From Micromonospora eburnea (lineage in GTDB: Bacteria > Actinomycetota > Actinomycetes > Mycobacteriales > Micromonosporaceae): a DNA stretch of 64,000 bases. The stretch covers positions 2,356,001 to 2,420,000 of the forward strand of contig NZ_FMHY01000002.1 of the NCBI RefSeq assembly GCF_900090225.1, in the 5' to 3' direction. The notes below the pieces were generated by a model. That model ran no database searches, was not told the origin of the DNA, and worked only from the letters and a program-made list of their open reading frames with translations. Positions 10,272 through 17,634 of this stretch are shown in pieces; the stretch's first letter is position 1, and each line of letters begins with the position of its first letter. Position numbers and translations under genes: made by a program.

Positions 10272-12761
10272 ATGCGAAGAGGGAAGCTTGCCTGGCGCGG
10301 CTCGGTGGCGGCCTTGGCGGTCGTGGCCGCCGGCCTGCCGGCGACCGGCGCGCTGGCCGGGCCGGGGGCCGACGGACGCCCGGCCAGCGCGCAGGGGTCG
10401 TACCCGGAGGGCTGCGCGCAGTGGTCGTACCCGGAAGACCCCGGTTTTGTCGCCACGAGTCCGGGGGAACTTGATGCCGCTAAAGCCAGTTGGGAAACGC
10501 CGGAATACGGCTACTATACGGGCCATAATCCTGCTACTCCTGGCACAGCGGTCAATTCCCCATGGCAGCTCACGGCGGTAAACGCGTCCACCGCCTACGC
10601 CCTGGGGTACTGCGGGCAGGGCGTCACGCTGGGCATGATGGATTCGGGCTACAGGCCGACGCACGAGGCGTTTCAGACCGAGCTGATCGAGTCGGTGACA
10701 GGGGAGGGTGTCTACGGCACGTCCGGCTACGGGTACCGTGGCGCGACCCCGGCGAACCCTTTTACTGCCGGCGAGTGGTTCACCGTGGCCGGTGATCAGG
10801 CGAGAACAAGTGACTACTCGCACGGGACCGGTATGCTCGGGGTCACCTCCGGCATGCGCGATGGTGTAGACCAGCACGGCATCGCCTTCGGGTCGAAGAT
10901 GTATGTTGCCAAGACCGGCGGTTCCGACAGCCAGTCCCACGGCCCCTTCCACGATTACGTGTACTGGTACACAGCCAACAAGGCCCTGGTCGACGCAGGC
11001 GCCCAGGTCATCAACAGCAGTTGGGGCTCTTATGTCCAGACTCTTGACAGAACCCGCTATGACGGCCTGGGGCGCGACCTTGGAGTCAACGGCAATCTCG
11101 CCAACGCATACCAGGTGGCTGGCAAGGACAGCGCCAGCGCCACGGCAATGGCGACCATTATCCCCAACGAGTACCTGAAGGATCTGGAGTACCAGTATTT
11201 CTTCTTCAAGAAGAGCTATTCGGAAGGCGGCATTCAGTACAATCCGAACTACCCCGGGCGTTCCTTCATGGACGCCATCTGGGACGCCATCAAGGACAGC
11301 GGTGCCGTCAACGCGAGGTCGGCCGGCAACAACGACTGGAGCAACCCGTACTTCCGCCCGGCGTACCCCCTCTTCAATCCCCTGGCGGAGAAGCAGTGGG
11401 TAGCCGTCGGCGGGGTGCAGCCGCCCACCGCGACCAACCCCGAATACACGAAGCAGTTCGGGTACAACGAGGCGGGGCTCGCCAAATGGTGGAACGTGTC
11501 CACCCCTTCAAGCAACGTTCGGACCACGAGCAGCGCTGGTGACACCAACTACGCAAACTCAAGCGGCACGTCACCGGCGACGCCGGTTGCGACAGCGGTG
11601 ATGGGGGTTCTGCTCTCCCGCTATCCGGACATGGACGCCAAGCAGGTGCGTGAGCTGATGTTCACCACGGCGAACAACAAGATGTCCGACGGCGTGAGAT
11701 TCCTCGGCACCGGGCAGACCTCCCCCTCCGGGGAATCCATCGCCTGGACCGCTCCCGACGGTCTTCCGGACGAACGCTGGGGCTGGGGGATTCCCGATCT
11801 GGCCAAGGGCATGTACGGCCCCGGCCAGCTCCTGAGCCCCATGACCTACAACATGGATAAGGCGCCCCTGGACGTCTGGTCGAACGACATCAGCCAGATC
11901 GCGATCAAGGAAAGGGAAAGGGAAGATCTGGAGTGGCTGGCGGGCTACAAGGAGCAAGGCATTGCCTACGCCGGTGAATTCAGCCCCAACGTGCTGAACC
12001 CGGACGGCACGCTTGACAAGCAGGCCTTCATGCTTCAGGGCATTTTGGGTGATCCCCACGTCCAAGCCATCACTAACGGCCATCCCGAGTTGTACGACAA
12101 GATCTCCTACGAGGATGCCGTCAAGTGGCGCAAGGAATGGATGGACGAGCGCGCGGCCTACATCCAGAACAACATCGACAACCACCTCTACACGGCTTCC
12201 CTGACCAAGCAAGGCGCTGGGACGCTGATCATGACGGGCGACGCCACCTACGAGGGCGGCACGACGGTTGAAGGCGGTAAGCTTTCGATCACCGGCGCGC
12301 ACGCAAGCTCGATCAACGTCAAGGGCGGCACGCTCGGCGGCAGTGGCAGCGTGGGTGGCAGCGTGACCGTCACCAGCGGCGTGCTGCGGCCCGGGCTCGC
12401 GTCCGACGAGGCCACGCAGCTCACCGGCACCTCCGCGGGCAACGTCCTGAACGTCGGCGGGAACGTGACCGTCGGCAGGCAGGGTCGCGTCGCCGTCACG
12501 ATCTCCGGCGACCGGGACTACACGAGCGTCCGGGCGGGGGGCCAGCTGGTGCTGGACGGCGAGCTGGACCTGGACGTGCGGGGCAAGCTGACCCCGGGCA
12601 CCGTGTTCACGATCATGAGCGGTAGCTCGATCAAGGGCGCCTTCCACGCGCTGCCCGAGAACCGGGCCCTGAACGTGGGCGGTTACCTGTTCCGGGTGTC
12701 CTACAAGAACAACAGCATGACGCTGACCGTCATGCACGCGGTGCCGAACAACGGGAAGTAG
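10272..12761 (+). CDS. S8 subtilisin-like protease with autotransporter-type passenger repeats
   Basis: Secreted serine protease of ~829 residues. I chose ATG 10272 because GGAGG at 10255-10259 is 12 bases upstream and the product begins with a clean signal peptide (MRRGKLAW..., cleavage ~29). ATG 10260 abuts the ribosome-binding site and is less likely. The catalytic triad is visible: Asp124 (GMMDSG), His184 (SHGTGM) and Ser434 (SGTSPATP), with oxyanion Asn353 (SAGNN). Residues ~640-820 carry an autotransporter-associated beta-strand repeat (KQGAGTLIMTGDATYEGGT...) and Gly/Ser/Val-rich beta-helix sequence ending in a typical passenger tail. This layout is known from Gram-negative S8 autotransporters, but no outer-membrane beta-barrel follows here. 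Codons use more A/T than the neighbours, which suggests acquisition. Free-standing gene, hairpin behind it. Confidence 0.87.
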   Translation: MRRGKLAWRGSVAALAVVAAGLPATGALAGPGADGRPASAQGSYPEGCAQWSYPEDPGFVATSPGELDAAKASWETPEYGYYTGHNPATPGTAVNSPWQLTAVNASTAYALGYCGQGVTLGMMDSGYRPTHEAFQTELIESVTGEGVYGTSGYGYRGATPANPFTAGEWFTVAGDQARTSDYSHGTGMLGVTSGMRDGVDQHGIAFGSKMYVAKTGGSDSQSHGPFHDYVYWYTANKALVDAGAQVINSSWGSYVQTLDRTRYDGLGRDLGVNGNLANAYQVAGKDSASATAMATIIPNEYLKDLEYQYFFFKKSYSEGGIQYNPNYPGRSFMDAIWDAIKDSGAVNARSAGNNDWSNPYFRPAYPLFNPLAEKQWVAVGGVQPPTATNPEYTKQFGYNEAGLAKWWNVSTPSSNVRTTSSAGDTNYANSSGTSPATPVATAVMGVLLSRYPDMDAKQVRELMFTTANNKMSDGVRFLGTGQTSPSGESIAWTAPDGLPDERWGWGIPDLAKGMYGPGQLLSPMTYNMDKAPLDVWSNDISQIAIKEREREDLEWLAGYKEQGIAYAGEFSPNVLNPDGTLDKQAFMLQGILGDPHVQAITNGHPELYDKISYEDAVKWRKEWMDERAAYIQNNIDNHLYTASLTKQGAGTLIMTGDATYEGGTTVEGGKLSITGAHASSINVKGGTLGGSGSVGGSVTVTSGVLRPGLASDEATQLTGTSAGNVLNVGGNVTVGRQGRVAVTISGDRDYTSVRAGGQLVLDGELDLDVRGKLTPGTVFTIMSGSSIKGAFHALPENRALNVGGYLFRVSYKNNSMTLTVMHAVPNNGK

Positions 12762-12816
12762 GCCGTGATCTGCGGCTTGACCACGGTCGAGCCGTGGTGA
12801 AGGGGCCGTGAGGAGA

Positions 12817-12854
12817 GGTGGGCCGCGACGCCGATTTCGGCGTTGCGGCCCACC
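12817..12854 (+). terminator. 17-bp hairpin after protease gene
   Basis: GGTGGGCCGCGACGCCG pairs with CGGCGTTGCGGCCCACC (one G-T wobble) around a 4-base ATTT loop. A smaller stem (ACCACGG / CCGTGGT, 12780-12798) precedes it. Together they form a convincing terminator between the protease and the membrane-protein gene. Confidence 0.7.
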
Positions 12855-12897
12855 AATTCGTCCGGCCCGTGCGCTGCCGAACCCGAGGAGGCCGGGC

Positions 12898-13620
12898 ATG
12901 ACCGACACTGCCGTTCAGCAGCGCCGGCCCGCGTACGCCGTGAACGTCGCCGCCGCCGCGGCCACACTGGGACTGCTGGCCTTCGCCGCCGACTTTGTCG
13001 GCGGCGTCGTCGGCCACGTGGTGGTCGCGCTGACCTCCAGTGGATTCGCCTGGGGGCTGGCCGCTGTCCTGGCCGGCCGGTACGCGGAGACCACGCGGCG
13101 GGCCGCCACCGGTGCCACCGGCCTGCTGGTCCTGGCCACCGCGTTGTACTACCTACTCATCCTGCTGGTCAGCCGCCGGTGGAGCGGTGCCACCTTGGAA
13201 GACGGCAGTTCGGCCAACATGGCCGGACTGCGCTCGGTCGCGGTGATGACTTCGGTGTGGCTGGCCGGGTCGCTGCTTGCCGGCCCGCTGCTCGGACTGC
13301 TCGGCCACGCAGTACGCGCCAACACCACCCGCAGCGCGGCCCTCGCCGCCGGTACCGCATGCGGGCTGCTATCCGCCGAGGGCTGGCACGCGATCGTGCA
13401 GGCGCCACCGTGGCACCTGCTCGCCTCTGGTGATTCATTCCTCTACGGCGTCGCGTTCGGTGAGATCGTGCGAGTGGTGCTGCCGCTGGCTGTACTGGTG
13501 TGGCTGGTCGCGGCGCACCGTCTCGGCCGGGCCTGGCCGATGCTGCTCGCTGCCACCGTCGCCGCCGCGACGGCCGGCACCCTGCTGTGGTACGCCTTGG
13601 GGCTGGTCCAGGGTGTTTGA
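12898..13620 (+). CDS. Integral membrane protein, DUF6518-like, unknown function
   Basis: Predicted 240-residue membrane protein. ATG 12898 follows GAGGAGG with 6 bases of spacing; an upstream reading frame extension is Arg/Pro-rich and overlaps the terminator hairpin, so I rejected it. About six to seven hydrophobic helices are visible (NVAAAAATLGLLAFAADFVGG, GFAWGLAAVLAG, TGLLVLATALYYLLILLV, SVWLAGSLLAGPLLGLLG and C-terminal helices). Conserved-looking features are GLLSAEGWH and the FGEIVRV stretch. The overall shape recalls the DUF6518 family of actinobacteria (tentative). Monocistronic; no functional clue from neighbours. Confidence 0.75.
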   Translation: MTDTAVQQRRPAYAVNVAAAAATLGLLAFAADFVGGVVGHVVVALTSSGFAWGLAAVLAGRYAETTRRAATGATGLLVLATALYYLLILLVSRRWSGATLEDGSSANMAGLRSVAVMTSVWLAGSLLAGPLLGLLGHAVRANTTRSAALAAGTACGLLSAEGWHAIVQAPPWHLLASGDSFLYGVAFGEIVRVVLPLAVLVWLVAAHRLGRAWPMLLAATVAAATAGTLLWYALGLVQGV

Positions 13621-13621
13621 G

Positions 13622-13900
13622 GTGCAGCGCGCTCCGGCTCGTGCAGAGTGAAAGTCGACCACGATGAGGTGGACTCGTGGCCAGACACCGGCGTCGTCCC
13701 AGTTCCGCAAGCGGCGCCATCCCCGACCGAGCCCGAGCTCTTGCGGCAGGTACTTTCGGGATTGCACTGTGGAGCGCGAAAAAAGATCCCGCGCAACACC
13801 TTGCGACCCCGGTAGCGGTGTCGTCGTGGTGGGCGGGGTGGCAGCAGCGGCGTCCCGGCCCGCAGTTCGTCCGAGACGGTCCACGGCGGCTGCTCACCCC
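13622..13900 (-). mobile_element. IS5-family transposase remnant (N-terminal part, frameshifted)
   Basis: On the minus strand, three frames together rebuild the N-terminal domain of an IS5/IS427-type transposase: VSDELRAGTPLLPPRPP then RHRYRGRK, followed in another frame by RKYLPQELGLGRGWRRLRNWDDAGVWPRVH. That is the family's 'YLPxELGxGsgxtxWRRLRdWxeaGVWxrlH' signature. Several small insertions or deletions break the frame and the DDE catalytic domain is absent. No intact inverted ends were found. It is a dead fragment left by an old insertion. Confidence 0.65.
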
Positions 13901-14097
13901 TCCTTACCGTTGTCGTCTTTTGTAGAGAGTGATTCGCCGTTCAGGTGAATCGGGGCTCAGCCGCTGGAGCGCCGGCCGCAACTGCCACATCGCGGACCGG
14001 CTGGCAGGTCGGCGTCACTGGCCGCGACCGATACAGCCGCAAACGCCACCTGGACTACGAGCGGCGCTCAGGGCCACCAGCCGGCACGTTGACCACT

Positions 14098-14130
14098 ACG
14101 CCGCCCAAGCTTGACTTGCTCGGGCGGCGT
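14098..14130. terminator. 9-bp hairpin, probable bidirectional terminator
   Basis: ACGCCGCCC and GGGCGGCGT flank a 15-base loop, 40 bases after the stop of the minus-strand methyltransferase gene. It is a plausible terminator for that gene. Bases 13900-14097 hold no recognisable gene. Confidence 0.5.
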
Positions 14131-14169
14131 GAAGCCTGCCACAAACCTACAGAAACCCGCGACCGGACG

Positions 14170-14841
14170 TTACTGGGCGTCGCGGCGCAGCGTGAACCAG
14201 AAGGTCGGCACCGAGTTGGTGCCCGGTGTGACGTCGATTAGTTCCCAGCCGGGGAACCTGGCGCGGAGCTCGTCGGCTGTGACGCCCGCCGCCCATGACG
14301 TGACTTCGGGGATCGGATTGCCGAGCGGCTCGGGGCCGTACCCGAACATCAGCAACCGTGCTCCGGGAGCGGCGCGGTGGGTGAGCCCGGCGGCGTAGGC
14401 GTCGCGGCGGTGCAGCGGGATCCCGCAGTAGCAGCTCAGGTCGAAGAACAGGTCGAAAGGGCCCGGCACGTCCAGCTCGTCGAGGCGGGTGGCGTCTCCG
14501 TGCAGCAGCCGTACCGCCGCCCCCGCCGCCGCAGCCTTCTCCCTGGCCTGGTCGACGGCGCGGTCGATCAGGTCGACGGCCGCCACCTCCCAGCCGTGCC
14601 GTGCGAGGTAGATGGCGTTGGTCCCCGTGCCGCAGCCGAGTTCGAGGGCGCGGCCGGGCGGCAGCGCGCCGTGCCCCTCTACCAGGTCGACCAGCTCGGG
14701 CGGCGTCACGCCGGTGTCCCACGGTGGTTTGCCGGTGCGGTAGTAGCCCTTCAGTGCGAGGTAGACGGACTCCTCCTCCGAGTCTCGCTGCGTTGAGGCC
14801 AGGTCCGGTTCCGGCCTCTGGGTGGCGTTGGGCTGGTCCAT
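14170..14841 (-). CDS. Class I SAM-dependent methyltransferase
   Basis: Soluble ~223-residue Rossmann-fold methyltransferase. Motif I is clear (ALELGCGTGTNAIYLA), the acidic post-I residue is in VAAVDLIDRAV, and DLFFDLSCYCG occupies motif IV. ATG 14841 is chosen because GGAGG lies 5 bases upstream; the longer TTG start would place that site inside the gene. The sequence resembles thiopurine S-methyltransferase/TehB-like detoxifying enzymes, but the substrate cannot be read. It is transcribed divergently from a TetR gene with a palindromic operator between them, so it was probably repressed by that TetR. The TetR gene is now broken, so expression may be constitutive. Confidence 0.85.
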   Translation of the reverse strand: MDQPNATQRPEPDLASTQRDSEEESVYLALKGYYRTGKPPWDTGVTPPELVDLVEGHGALPPGRALELGCGTGTNAIYLARHGWEVAAVDLIDRAVDQAREKAAAAGAAVRLLHGDATRLDELDVPGPFDLFFDLSCYCGIPLHRRDAYAAGLTHRAAPGARLLMFGYGPEPLGNPIPEVTSWAAGVTADELRARFPGWELIDVTPGTNSVPTFWFTLRRDAQ

Positions 14842-14857
14842 CGTTTCCTCCAAGTAT

Positions 14858-14874
14858 CTAGAGTTGAACTCTAG
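14858..14874. promoter_or_regulatory. Palindromic TetR-type operator
   Basis: CTAGAGTTGAACTCTAG is a perfect 8-bp inverted repeat with a 1-base centre. It sits in the short gap between the methyltransferase gene and the divergent TetR pseudogene, 16 bases from the methyltransferase start. A further half-site-like ACTCTA follows at 14881-14886. It fits the operator of a self-regulating TetR. Function is inferred. Confidence 0.7.
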
Positions 14875-14902
14875 TGGCGTACTCTAAAGATGGACTCGCA
14901 GT

Positions 14903-15180
14903 ATGGTCAAAGTCAAGCGGGCGGTCAAGCGAGCCGAGCGCTCACGCCGCACCCTGAGAAGGTCGTCGAGGCGGCTCGCGAGCTGTTCATCGCGCAGGGT
15001 TGCGGCGCGACGAAGCTGCAGGACGTCGCGGACCGGGCGGGCGTTGCCCGTCCAGACGGTCTACTTCGTCTTCCGCAACAAGGGCACGCCTGTTCAAGGA
15101 CGTCGTCGACACGTCCATCGCCGGGGACACCCGCGAGATCCTGGGCCGGGTCGTTCCGATCAGTCGCAGATCGCGGCTGC
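14903..15180 (+). pseudogene. TetR-family regulator, frameshifted and truncated
   Basis: The pieces of a TetR helix-turn-helix domain are spread over three frames. MVKVKRAVKRAERSRR lies in one frame, PEKVVEAARELFIAQGCGATKLQDVADRAGVA in the second, VQTVYFVFRNKG back in the first, and LFKDVVDTSIAGDTREIL in the third. Joined, they give the standard TetR start (helix 1, 'G..a.t..diA..aGVs..tvY.yF..K..L...v'). At least three small indels are needed, and no ligand-binding domain of normal length follows. The gene should be dead. It is divergent from the methyltransferase, with the operator still intact. Confidence 0.75.
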
Positions 15181-15289
15181 CGCAGCCACCGACCCTGAGA
15201 CCGCCGCACAGTGGCCGGACGCCCCCGAGTCGTCCACAGCCGGCAGATCAGCCCGGATCCGAACCTCAGCTCCCGCACAGCACCTGCCG

Positions 15290-15480
15290 GTCCGGGATCC
15301 GTTTACGTCCCGGGTGCCGTGGACTGCGGTTTGGGCAGCAGCGGCTCAATGCGCTGCCACAGCCCGTCCGACACGATTCACGGCGGCTGCTCGCCGCGCC
15401 TCACGGCCCGACATCGCAGGTCACTCTCCACAGCAGACGACAGGCCCGAAGATCATTTTGTTAGGAGCTTTAAGTCCCCC
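15290..15480 (-). mobile_element. Second IS5-family remnant (transposase N-terminus plus likely end)
   Basis: The minus strand at 15324-15371 encodes SDGLWQRIEPLLPKPQ, the hallmark N-terminus of IS5-type transposases, which runs into a stop shortly after. About 90 bases upstream, TTTTGTTAGGAGCTTTA (15457-15473) looks like a typical IS end in this family (from memory, unverified). No catalytic domain remains. It adjoins the broken TetR gene and may have caused its truncation. Confidence 0.55.
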
Positions 15481-15531
15481 AGCAGGCAAGCAGGATGAAA
15501 TGGTGCCCACGCCGTCACTCGCCAATTACTA

Positions 15532-15775
15532 GAGGTTCAGCAGCCGGGACGTGAGCAACCCGAGCGCCAGGGCCGCCCCGCCGAGACAGACCAAGCCAAC
15601 GACAAGCCGACCTTCCGGAGAGGGCGGCTCTTTGAAGCCCGGTGAAACGCTTCCGGCCTGCCCTCGTATACGTCCCTTGGGCGCTCTTCCACTTGAGGTA
15701 GAGGTGCAGGTGCACTGAACCGGATACGGCGAGTCCCGCGATGTGCTTGATAGCCCGCAGAACGACGTCGGGTGG
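15532..15775 (-). pseudogene. Possible decayed small membrane-protein gene
   Basis: On the minus strand, one frame reads AIKHIAGLAVSGSVHLHLYLK, resembling the first helix of common small actinobacterial membrane proteins. A second frame ends RLVVGLVCLGGAALALGLLTSRLLNL followed by a stop at 15532. A shift of frame in between, plus lost central helices, would explain the pattern. This is a weak call based on hydrophobicity only. Confidence 0.3.
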
Positions 15776-15805
15776 CCACTCGATTCAGGCGAGCGGCCAC
15801 CCGAC
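15767..15805. terminator. Long hairpin
   Basis: GTCGGGTGGCCACTCG and CGAGCGGCCACCCGAC form a 16-bp stem with one mismatch and a 7-base loop. It lies between the remnants and the sugar operon, about 190 bases beyond the operon's last stop. It could end that transcript or belong to the decayed element. Bases 15806-15996 show nothing else. Confidence 0.5.
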
Positions 15806-15996
15806 GGGCGTGCCAGGTGAAGGGGGCCATTACGGCCCTGGCTTCAGTCGGCTTCAGTCAGTTCAGCGGGATGGCGAAGAGGCGGAACCCGGGTGGCTAT
15901 CGGATTGCGTCGACCCCCGCGCAACCCGCACCCCACCGCCACCCGCACCGATCGGCAGCTGAGGATCCACCCGCTTCCTCTACCTGCGGATCTGGG

Positions 15997-17634
15997 TCAG
16001 AGCGCGTCCACGCGACCGACGAGGTTGACCTTGACGCCAATGCGGTCGAACATCGCGGCCTTGGCGACGAGCGCCTTGTCGGCGGTCTCGGCGTCGGGGG
16101 CGTAGACGAGCTGGGCGTGGTTCGCCTTGTGGCGAGCCATGAACTGGTCGCGGCTGATGTCGTGCAGCACGACGTGCGCGATCGGCCATTCGGGGTTCGT
16201 GGCATCCTTCCGCCGCTGCGTCTCCTCGGCGGGCAGCTCGACCACGCTGCCCCGGAAGATGTCGGCCTGCAGGATCCCATCGGCGATGAAGACACGCGAG
16301 AGCACGACCTCGCCAGGCTTCGATACGCCGTTGATGGTCGAACCGCCGGCGGGGAAGAACACCGGGCCCTGGCGCCAACCCTCGGCCTTGTCCCACCCGC
16401 CCAGGTGTGAGCCGGGCACCGAACCGGAGATCTCGTACACCCACACGAAGCGGCCGTCGTAGTCTTCGCCCCAGCGTACGTCGTGCAGCGTGTTGTCGGG
16501 GACGAGGCCCATCGCCGTCCACACCCGGTCGGTGACGAGCGCGTCCACCGCGACGCCCTCGTCCACCTCGTTGAAGTGCGGGAACGCGCGACCCGCGAAC
16601 AGCTCACGCGAACCGTCGCGCGAGAACACCGGCGGGCGCTCTGTCGAGTTCAGGATGCCCTCGGCGAGATCGGAGGCCGGCACCAGGTCCTTGAGCCCCT
16701 GCTGGTACTGGATCCCGACGGCGTCGAGACCGAAGTCGTCGGCGATACGCAGCGCCGCGATGTACATCTTCAGCTGCCACCGCACCTGCGCCTCGGTGAG
16801 CTCAGTGGCCTCGTCGGTGCCGAACCGGAAGGTCATGCCCTTGCTCGTCAGCCAGTCGCGGGCGGCGTCGGCCTCGGCGTCCGCCACCGTCAGCATCTCG
16901 GCGTACAGCGCCGACTGCGACAGGCGCTCCTTGTAGATGCCGAGCTGGTTGAGCAGTTCGTCGTCGAAGATCGCGTTGTACATGCCCATGCAACCCTCGT
17001 CGAACACGCCGATGATGCCCTTGTCGGCGAGCAGCTGATCGCCGAGGGCGCGGCCGAGTTCGACCTCTGGCGTGTCGGGCAGGGCGGGAAGCGGCCGCAC
17101 GTGCGAGTCGTCGTGGGTGATGCGCCCGGATTCGGTCCATTCCTTGAGCCCGCGCTTGAACCAGTCGTCGGTGAAGTCGACCGACCAGATCGTGGAGTAT
17201 TCCTTGCCCATCTTGGTCAGGCCGGCGTTGAGCCCGAGGAGACCGACCAGGCCCGGCCATTCCCCGGCGAAGTTCGCGACCGTGAGGATAGGGCCTTCGT
17301 GGGTGCGGAGCCCCGCGAGGACGTGGTGCGAGTACTGCCACACGGCCTCGGCGACGATGAGCGGGGCATCCGTCGGGATGTTCTTGAAGACCTCCAGCCC
17401 CATGCGCTGGCTCGAGATGAACCCGTGCCCCGTCTCGGGGTCGACCTCGTTCGCGCGTACGACGCTCCACCCGAGCTCCGCGAAAGCCGCCGTCACGTCG
17501 GCCTCCATCTGCGCCTGCGTTGGCCAGCCGGCCTTGTTGGCCGACTCGCGGAGGTCGCCGCTCGCGATGAGATAGGCGGTTTTCGGTACGGCGACGGGCC
17601 GCTGCGTCTTCGCGGGCATCGTGTAGGTGCTCAT
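15997..17634 (-). CDS. L-fucose/L-arabinose isomerase family protein
   Basis: Predicted aldose-ketose isomerase of ~545 residues, last gene of the sugar operon. ATG 17634 overlaps the kinase stop by 4 bases (ATGA) and is preceded by GGAAGGAA. The much longer open frame upstream belongs to the antisense of the kinase. The sequence has the family's features: N-terminal alpha/beta domains (TAYLIASGD..., NFAGEWPGLVGLL), a central FDEGCMGMYNA stretch, GVQYQ-like GIQYQQGLKD, a C-terminal GPVFFPAGG segment, and HKANHAQLVY near the end, where a metal-binding His is expected. It would convert an aldose such as L-fucose, D-arabinose or L-arabinose to the ketose, feeding the kinase encoded just upstream. 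Actual substrate is not readable. Cytoplasmic, metal-dependent by family knowledge. Confidence 0.85.
   Translation of the reverse strand: MSTYTMPAKTQRPVAVPKTAYLIASGDLRESANKAGWPTQAQMEADVTAAFAELGWSVVRANEVDPETGHGFISSQRMGLEVFKNIPTDAPLIVAEAVWQYSHHVLAGLRTHEGPILTVANFAGEWPGLVGLLGLNAGLTKMGKEYSTIWSVDFTDDWFKRGLKEWTESGRITHDDSHVRPLPALPDTPEVELGRALGDQLLADKGIIGVFDEGCMGMYNAIFDDELLNQLGIYKERLSQSALYAEMLTVADAEADAARDWLTSKGMTFRFGTDEATELTEAQVRWQLKMYIAALRIADDFGLDAVGIQYQQGLKDLVPASDLAEGILNSTERPPVFSRDGSRELFAGRAFPHFNEVDEGVAVDALVTDRVWTAMGLVPDNTLHDVRWGEDYDGRFVWVYEISGSVPGSHLGGWDKAEGWRQGPVFFPAGGSTINGVSKPGEVVLSRVFIADGILQADIFRGSVVELPAEETQRRKDATNPEWPIAHVVLHDISRDQFMARHKANHAQLVYAPDAETADKALVAKAAMFDRIGVKVNLVGRVDAL

Noticed and set aside
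9885..10952. 355-codon minus-strand open frame crossing 9703-10250
   Set aside because: Overlaps the signal peptide and catalytic start of the S8 protease, and encodes Arg-rich sequence without any domain.
12200..12761. Outer-membrane autotransporter barrel
   Set aside because: No C-terminal beta-barrel sequence is present; only the passenger-type repeat is.
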